Positions 18,394 through 22,807 of a DNA stretch of 22,807 nucleotides are shown piece by piece. The notes beneath the pieces were generated by a model. That model searched no databases, had not been told where the DNA came from, and saw only the letters and a program-made list of their open reading frames with translations. Source of the stretch: DATKPC01 sp035524275 (GTDB lineage: Bacteria > Pseudomonadota > Gammaproteobacteria > Burkholderiales > Burkholderiaceae_F); contig DATKPC010000008.1 of assembly GCA_035524275.1 (NCBI GenBank), forward strand, positions 1 through 22,807, written 5' to 3'. Within the stretch, counting starts at the first letter, position 1, and each line of letters opens with the position of its first letter. Position numbers and translations under genes: made by a program.

Positions 18394-19389
18394 ATGGTCA
18401 CGATGCAATCGATGTTCGACGACAACCGCGAGAGCCTGGCGCTGCGCTGGGTCGCGGGGCATGCCGGCGCGCAGCGCACGCTGCCGGAAACCGTCGAGGA
18501 CAACGTCCCGGCGGCCGACCTCGTCGGGCACCTGAACCTGATCCACCCGAACCGCATCCACGTCCTGGGCGGCGCCGAGGTCACGTACATCGAGCGCATG
18601 GAGGCGGCGCGGCGGACCCACTACAGCCAGGAGCTCGTCGGCGGCGCGCCGCTCGGCCTGATCATCGCGGAAAACCGCGCTGCCCCGCAGACGCTGATCG
18701 CCACCGCCGAGCAGGCCGGCCTGCCGGTCTTCGCGACGGCCGCCGGCACCGGCCAGGTGATCGACGTCCTCCGCATCTACCTGGCCAAGGCGCTCGCCCC
18801 GCATTGCACGATGCACGGCGTCTACATGGACGTGCTCGGGATGGGCGTGCTGATCGCCGGCCAGTCAGGCGTCGGCAAGAGCGAGCTCGGCCTCGAGCTG
18901 ATCAGCCGCGGGCACGGGCTCGTCGCCGACGACGTCGTCGACTTCGCGCGCGTCGCGCCGGATGTCGTCGAGGGACGCTGCCCGCCGCTGCTCGCCAACA
19001 TGCTCGAGGTCCGCGGCCTGGGGCTGCTCGACATCAAGTCGATCTTCGGCGAAACGGCGGTGCGGCGAAAGATGAAGCTTCGCCTCATCGTCGAGCTGCG
19101 GCGCCTCAACGCGACCGAGATCATGGAGCGGCTGCCGCTCGCGGGCACGACGCAGGAGGTGCTGGGCCTGCCGATCCAGAAGGTCGCGATCCCGGTCGCC
19201 GCCGGGCGCAACCTCGCGGTGCTGTTGGAAGCGGCGGTGCGCAACACGATCCTGAAGCTGCGCGGCGTCGACGCGATGCACACGTTCTTCGATCGCCAGC
19301 GGCAGGCGATCCGGTCCCAGGACGAGGACGCCGGGACGGCCTCCGACATGCCTACCGTCGACGGCGGTGTCCCGGCCAAGCGGGCGTGA
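18394..19389 (+). CDS. hprK: HPr kinase/phosphorylase
   Basis: HprK phosphorylates and dephosphorylates a serine of HPr-type phosphocarriers. The 331-residue product has an N-terminal Mur-like domain (about 1-130) and a C-terminal catalytic domain: H141 in HGVYMDVLGMGVLIAG, Walker A GQSGVGKS (156-163), LVADDVVDF with D179/D180, and the family signature MLEVRGLGLLDIKSIFG (about 203-219). All catalytic elements are intact. Several ATGs occur close together (18394, 18403, 18412); the first is used because related proteins have several residues before the FDDNRE motif, but no clear ribosome-binding site decides it. The tail after about 300 is polar and variable. The cognate HPr and Enzyme I genes are not in the window. 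Confidence 0.94.
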   Translation: MVTMQSMFDDNRESLALRWVAGHAGAQRTLPETVEDNVPAADLVGHLNLIHPNRIHVLGGAEVTYIERMEAARRTHYSQELVGGAPLGLIIAENRAAPQTLIATAEQAGLPVFATAAGTGQVIDVLRIYLAKALAPHCTMHGVYMDVLGMGVLIAGQSGVGKSELGLELISRGHGLVADDVVDFARVAPDVVEGRCPPLLANMLEVRGLGLLDIKSIFGETAVRRKMKLRLIVELRRLNATEIMERLPLAGTTQEVLGLPIQKVAIPVAAGRNLAVLLEAAVRNTILKLRGVDAMHTFFDRQRQAIRSQDEDAGTASDMPTVDGGVPAKRA

Positions 19390-19518
19390 TGGAATCGGAA
19401 ATGGGCTGGCCACCGGCAGCCGTCGAGCGCGACGGTTGCCTTCGGGTCGGCCGCAACGCCCGGCGCCGCTCACCGCGGTGGCACCGGTCCCCCGTGCCCA
19501 TTTTCCGAGGACTCGCTG

Positions 19519-19764
19519 ATGATCAAGCCCGTACCTGCCTTCGTGCGCCCTGCCGCCGCCGTGGCGTCGCTTGTTGCCGCGCTTCTTGCCACGCCGCTTT
19601 GCGCAGCGGCAGCCTCATCGACCGCGCCGGATGCGCCGGTCGCGACGAAGCCCGCCGGCGCCAAGCCGACGACGAAGCTCGGCCAGTGCAGCGCCGAGGC
19701 CAAGAAGAAAGGCCTCAAGGGCGCGGAGCGCAAGAAGTTCGTCTCCGATTGCGCCAAGGCCTGA
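19519..19764 (+). CDS. Small exported PsiF-like protein
   Basis: The 81-residue precursor has a Sec signal peptide (hydrophobic core about 11-30, probable cleavage near AAA-SS at 31-34), a Pro/Ala/Lys linker, and one copy of the PsiF repeat (QCSAEAKKKGLKGAE followed by KFVSDCAK, 56-80) with its two conserved cysteines C57 and C78. PsiF of E. coli is induced by phosphate starvation; its function is unknown. The ATG at 19519 has GAGG nine bases upstream. It lies between hprK and rapZ on the same strand, with gaps of 129 and 83 bases, and a strong GC hairpin follows its stop. Nothing shows a functional link to the phosphotransferase genes around it. Confidence 0.75.
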   Translation: MIKPVPAFVRPAAAVASLVAALLATPLCAAAASSTAPDAPVATKPAGAKPTTKLGQCSAEAKKKGLKGAERKKFVSDCAKA

Positions 19765-19779
19765 CGGCGCCTTCGGCCT

Positions 19780-19804
19780 GCGGCGGCGCGACGCGCGCCG
19801 CCGC
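19780..19804 (+). terminator. 10-bp GC hairpin after the PsiF-like gene
   Basis: The perfect arms gcggcggcgc (19780-19789) and gcgccgccgc (19795-19804) flank a 5-base loop, 15 bases past the PsiF-like stop codon. The stem is all G and C and very stable, but no T-run follows, so it may pause or attenuate transcription or protect the upstream mRNA end instead of terminating strictly. It lies in the leader of rapZ. Confidence 0.4.
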
Positions 19805-19847
19805 GCCGCCGCCGCCCCGCCACTGAACGTCACCGAGCCGCCACGCC

Positions 19848-20705
19848 ATGCGCATCGTCCTCGTCTCGGGCATGTCCGGATCCGGCAAATCGGTCGCGAT
19901 CCGCCTGCTCGAGGATGCCGGCTACTACTGCATCGACAACCTGCCCGCGCAGTTCCTGGCGGAAGTCTGCGGCTTCCTTGCCGACACCGGCCATCCCAAC
20001 GTCGCCGTCTCCATCGACGCGCGTTCCGAGGCCATCCTCGACGAACTCCCGACGAAGGTCGCGGCGCTGCGCGGGTTCGGGCACGACGTCAAGGTGCTGT
20101 TCCTCACCGCCTCGACCGACTCGCTCGTCCAGCGTTTCTCCGAGACGCGGCGGCGGCATCCGATGTCGCTTCGCGCGACGGCCGGCGCCGACGAACTGAC
20201 CCTCGAGGAATCCATCGAGCAGGAGCGCGAACTGCTGTCGTCGCTCGACTCGCTGGGCCATGTGATCGATACGAGCCGCCTCAAGCCGAACACGCTGCGG
20301 CAGTGGGTCCGCGCGTTCGTCGACGGACCGCCGACGAGCCTGACGCTCGCGTTCGAATCCTTCGCGTTCAAGGACGGCATACCGGTTGCCGCCGACCTCG
20401 TCTTCGACGTCCGCAACCTGCCCAACCCGTTCTACGACAGCTCGCTGCGGCCGCTCACCGGCCTCGATGCGCCGGTCGCGCACTTCCTCGCCGCCTCGCC
20501 GCTCGTCGGCGGCATGATCGAGGACATCGGCCGCTTCGTCGATACGTGGCTGCCCAGCTACATCGACGACAGCCGCCACTACCTGACGGTCGCCATCGGC
20601 TGCACCGGGGGCCAGCATCGCTCGCCTTACGTCGTCGCGCGCCTCGCCGAACGATTCGCGAGCCGCGTGCTGGTCCTCGTGCGGCACCGGACGCTCGACC
20701 GCTGA
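19848..20705 (+). CDS. rapZ: RNase adapter protein RapZ
   Basis: In E. coli RapZ binds the small RNA GlmZ and delivers it to RNase E, controlling glucosamine-6-phosphate synthase. The 285-residue product has Walker A GMSGSGKS (8-15), CIDNLP near 33-38, FLTAST and RRRHPMS, and the C-terminal signature IGCTGGQHRSPYV that belongs to the RNA- and metabolite-binding domain. All diagnostic segments of the family are present and the length is standard (E. coli, 284). The linkage with rpoN, hpf and ptsN is widely conserved. Whether a GlmZ-like small RNA exists in this organism cannot be judged from the window. The ATG lacks a clear ribosome-binding site. Confidence 0.95.
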   Translation: MRIVLVSGMSGSGKSVAIRLLEDAGYYCIDNLPAQFLAEVCGFLADTGHPNVAVSIDARSEAILDELPTKVAALRGFGHDVKVLFLTASTDSLVQRFSETRRRHPMSLRATAGADELTLEESIEQERELLSSLDSLGHVIDTSRLKPNTLRQWVRAFVDGPPTSLTLAFESFAFKDGIPVAADLVFDVRNLPNPFYDSSLRPLTGLDAPVAHFLAASPLVGGMIEDIGRFVDTWLPSYIDDSRHYLTVAIGCTGGQHRSPYVVARLAERFASRVLVLVRHRTLDR

Positions 20706-20793
20706 AGCCGCCCGTCCGGCCGCGGAGCCAGCCGCGCGAGGGGCGCCGCAACGCCCGGTTCCGCGTTACGCTTCGCGGTCGACGCGCCTACGC
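20706..20793. other. Gap with a small hairpin upstream of the LON-domain gene
   Basis: CCGCG (20761-20765) and CGCGG (20774-20778) could form a 5-bp stem with an 8-base loop, 15 bases before the LON-domain start codon. It might affect access to the start, which has no Shine-Dalgarno. No gene or clear promoter is seen. Confidence 0.25.
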
Positions 20794-21423
20794 ATGGACA
20801 TCCCGCTTTTTCTCCTCAACACCGTGCTCTTCCCCGGCGGAGCGCTGCCGTTGCGGATCTTCGAGACCCGCTACATGGACATGGCGCGCGGCTGCCTGCG
20901 CACGGGAACGCCGTTCGGCGTCTGCCTGATCGCCCGCGGGCAGGAGGTCGGCGAGGCCGCCGAGCCGGAGACGGTCGGCTGCCTGGCGACGATCGACCTT
21001 TGGGACATGCCGCAGCTGGGCCTGTTGCACGTCCGCGCCCGTGGCGGCGCGCGGTTTCGCGTCCAGGCCACGACGAGGCAGCCCGACGGGCTGCTGCGCG
21101 GCGAGGTCGAACTGATCGAGGACGATGACGACTGCCCCATCGGCGAGCAGCACCAGCCCTGCGCCGAACTGTTGCAGAGGATCATCGACGACCTCGAGAT
21201 GAAGGTCGGCGCGCGCGACGAGGACGCGGGCTCCGGCATCCTCGACGGGATGCCGTTCCTCGAGCCTTATCGCCTGGAATCCAGCACCTGGGTCGGCAAT
21301 CGCCTCTGCGAGGTGCTTCCGATCCCGCTGAAGGCCCGGCAGAAGCTGATGGAACTGGACGACGCGCGAACGCGACTGGACATCGTGTCGCAGTACCTGC
21401 GGCAGCACGCGGTCATCAAGTAG
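20794..21423 (+). CDS. LON peptidase substrate-binding domain protein
   Basis: The 209-residue protein consists of a single LON N-terminal (substrate-binding) domain without the AAA+ or protease domains. It opens IPLFLLNTVLFPGGALPLRIFETRYMDMARGC, the standard LON-domain first strands, and has FGVCLIARGQEVG and then GLLHVRARGGARFRV, also typical. The C-terminal helical part ends LDIVSQYLRQHAVIK. Such free-standing proteins are widespread; their function is unknown, although protein binding is presumed by analogy with Lon. It follows rapZ after 88 bases and its last eight bases overlap the convergent mutY. Confidence 0.9.
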   Translation: MDIPLFLLNTVLFPGGALPLRIFETRYMDMARGCLRTGTPFGVCLIARGQEVGEAAEPETVGCLATIDLWDMPQLGLLHVRARGGARFRVQATTRQPDGLLRGEVELIEDDDDCPIGEQHQPCAELLQRIIDDLEMKVGARDEDAGSGILDGMPFLEPYRLESSTWVGNRLCEVLPIPLKARQKLMELDDARTRLDIVSQYLRQHAVIK

Positions 21424-22453
21424 CCATTTCGCGCAGCCAGGCGTGGACCGGGGCCGGCAGCGGCGCCTCGTCGATGTCGTCGAATCGCAGCCAGCGGTGG
21501 TCGGGCTCTGCGCATCCGGGCGTCGGCGCCTGCAGGCGCGCGACATGCGGCGTGCAGTCGAGCGCCAGGTGCGTGAACTGCACGCGGCGCGACGGCATCA
21601 CCTCGACGTCGCGGATCTCGCCGAGGCGCCGGAGCGCGCGGCGCAATGCGGCGGCGGATTCGAATTGCGGCGGGGCGAGCAGCCCGCCCCAGATCCCGGC
21701 ACCCGGCCGCTGCTGCAGAAGCACGCGCCGGCGATGCACCGCGATCAGCATGTGCACCCGGCGCACGACCGTCTTTCGTGGCGCCCGGCGTCCGGGCAAC
21801 TCGTCGATCCGCGCCGCGCTCCGCGCGTGGCAACTGTCGCGCACCGGGCAGGCCTCGCAGCGCGGGGCGCGGCGGGTGCAGACGAGGGCGCCGAGGTCCA
21901 TGATGGCCTGCGTGTACGCCGGCATGTCGCGGCGATCGGCCGGCAGCAGCGCCTCCGCGCAGGCCCGCAGCCGGCGGTGTGTCGGCGCGCTCGCCGCGTC
22001 GCCGTCGATGCCGGCATGGCGCGCCAGCACGCGCTTCACGTTGCCGTCGAGTATCGCGGCGCGCTCCTGGAAGCAGAACGCGGCGATCGCCGCGGCGGTC
22101 GACGGTCCGATCCCCGGCAGCGTCGAAAGAGCCTCCGCGGACGACGGGAAGCGGCCGCCGTGCAGCTCGACGACGGCGCGCGCCGCGGCGTGCAGCGCGC
22201 GACCGCGGGCGTAGTAGCCCAGGCCCGCCCACAGCGCCATCACGTCGCTCTCGTCGGCACGCGCCAGCGCCGCCAGGTCCGGGAACCGCGCCAGGAAGCG
22301 TTCGTAATACGGGATCACGGTCGCGACCTGCGTCTGCTGCAGCATGACCTCGCTGAGCCAGACACGATACGGATCGGCCGACCGCTGCCACGGCAGGTCG
22401 TGGCGGCCATGGACGGCGTGCCAGCGGATCAGCGCGGCAGCGAATTCCGACAT
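21416..22453 (-). CDS. mutY: Adenine DNA glycosylase
   Basis: MutY removes adenine mispaired with 8-oxoguanine in base-excision repair. The 345-residue product has catalytic E35 in VWLSEVMLQQTQV, the helix-hairpin-helix TLPGIGPSTAAAIAAF (111-126), D136 in DGNVKRVLARH, and an iron-sulfur cluster motif C192-x6-C199-x2-C202-x5-C208. A C-terminal Nudix-like domain (from about 230, LIAVHRRRVLLQQRPGAGIWGGLLAPP) recognises the 8-oxoguanine. Everything needed for activity is present. An in-frame ATG at 22462 adds three residues and cannot be excluded; neither start has a good Shine-Dalgarno. The gene is convergent with the LON-domain gene and may be co-transcribed with the partial gene upstream. Confidence 0.96.
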   Translation of the reverse strand: MSEFAAALIRWHAVHGRHDLPWQRSADPYRVWLSEVMLQQTQVATVIPYYERFLARFPDLAALARADESDVMALWAGLGYYARGRALHAAARAVVELHGGRFPSSAEALSTLPGIGPSTAAAIAAFCFQERAAILDGNVKRVLARHAGIDGDAASAPTHRRLRACAEALLPADRRDMPAYTQAIMDLGALVCTRRAPRCEACPVRDSCHARSAARIDELPGRRAPRKTVVRRVHMLIAVHRRRVLLQQRPGAGIWGGLLAPPQFESAAALRRALRRLGEIRDVEVMPSRRVQFTHLALDCTPHVARLQAPTPGCAEPDHRWLRFDDIDEAPLPAPVHAWLREMAT

Positions 22454-22505
22454 GGCCGGCATCGTACGCTGCCGCGCCGCGGCCGCCGTGCTGGACGCCG
22501 GGCCC

Positions 22506-22807
22506 CTACCCGCGCGCGGGCCGTCGGCTCCGCGATTCGGACGGCGCGGCAGCGGGCGCCGGCCCGCTCGCGGGCTCGTCGACCACAGCGGCCGTCGCTC
22601 CGGATTCGGACGCGAGAACGTCCTCGGAAAGGCCCGGTCCGGACCCGGCGACTGCGGCGGTCGCAGCGGTCGCGGGCGCGGGCGCCGGTGACGGGATCGG
22701 CGCGCCGCCCGGATCGACGGCCTCGGCCGCAACGCGCGCCGCGCTCGCCGAAGGCCGCGACACGCCGGGCTTGCTGGCGGTGCTGGCACGGCGAGCCGAC
22801 GCCGGCG
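22506..22807 (-). CDS. Partial CDS, Ala/Pro-rich C-terminus of an unidentified protein
   Basis: An open frame enters from the right edge on the minus strand and ends at a TAG at 22506, giving about 100 residues rich in Ala, Pro, Ser and Gly, with charged patches (GLSEDVLASES, VVDEPASG) and a basic end (SRSRRPARG). The third codon positions are dominated by G and C as in neighbouring genes, and the stop lies 52 bases before mutY on the same strand, consistent with an operon. The sequence is low in complexity and probably disordered, so no family can be assigned; it may be the tail of a larger protein whose folded part lies outside the window. A chance open frame is possible at this GC content. 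Confidence 0.45.
   Translation of the reverse strand, partial: PASARRASTASKPGVSRPSASAARVAAEAVDPGGAPIPSPAPAPATAATAAVAGSGPGLSEDVLASESGATAAVVDEPASGPAPAAAPSESRSRRPARG

Overview
The window is a GC-rich, densely coding chromosomal segment of a betaproteobacterium. The evidence is the gene order kdsD-kdsC-lptC-lptA-lptB-rpoN-hpf-ptsN-hprK-rapZ, the coexistence of HPr kinase with RapZ (gammaproteobacteria such as E. coli have rapZ here but no hprK), and a BPSS1780-type membrane protein. Genus cannot be assigned by reading. No rRNA, tRNA, CRISPR array, insertion sequence or phage gene is visible. No gene-free stretch exceeds 300 bases; the longest are about 250-280 bases.

Region 1 (1-5839, minus strand): an HD-GYP cyclic-di-GMP phosphodiesterase, a 50-base nested inverted repeat, then a translationally coupled RND efflux pair (periplasmic adaptor and inner-membrane pump). 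An AT-rich gap follows, and then the first 12 codons of another, apparently exported, protein that runs off the left edge.

Region 2 (6117-9783): ssb (minus) and uvrA (plus) are divergent from a 211-base gap. uvrA converges on, and overlaps by 28 bases, a BPSS1780-family membrane protein gene.

Region 3 (10499-11887): a stand-alone receiver-domain response regulator (plus) converges on a secreted SLT-type lytic transglycosylase (minus).

Region 4 (12144-17350): an LPS operon. kdsD and kdsC serve Kdo synthesis; lptC, lptA and lptB serve LPS transport to the outer membrane. Each gene overlaps the next by 1-8 bases. rpoN (sigma-54, TTG start) follows 19 bases after lptB.

Region 5 (17448-21423): the rpoN-linked regulatory cluster hpf, ptsN, hprK, a small PsiF-like exported protein, rapZ and a LON-domain protein, all on the plus strand. 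mutY (minus) converges with a short 3' overlap and is preceded on its strand by the Ala/Pro-rich C-terminus of an unidentified protein cut by the right edge.

The genes are mostly conserved housekeeping functions. I did not find convincing evidence of a novel biological system. The points most worth a second look are the nested inverted repeat at 4543-4591, the unusual adaptor/pump pair, the PsiF-like insertion between hprK and rapZ, patches of atypical codon use in rpoN, and the absence of a visible LexA box between ssb and uvrA.
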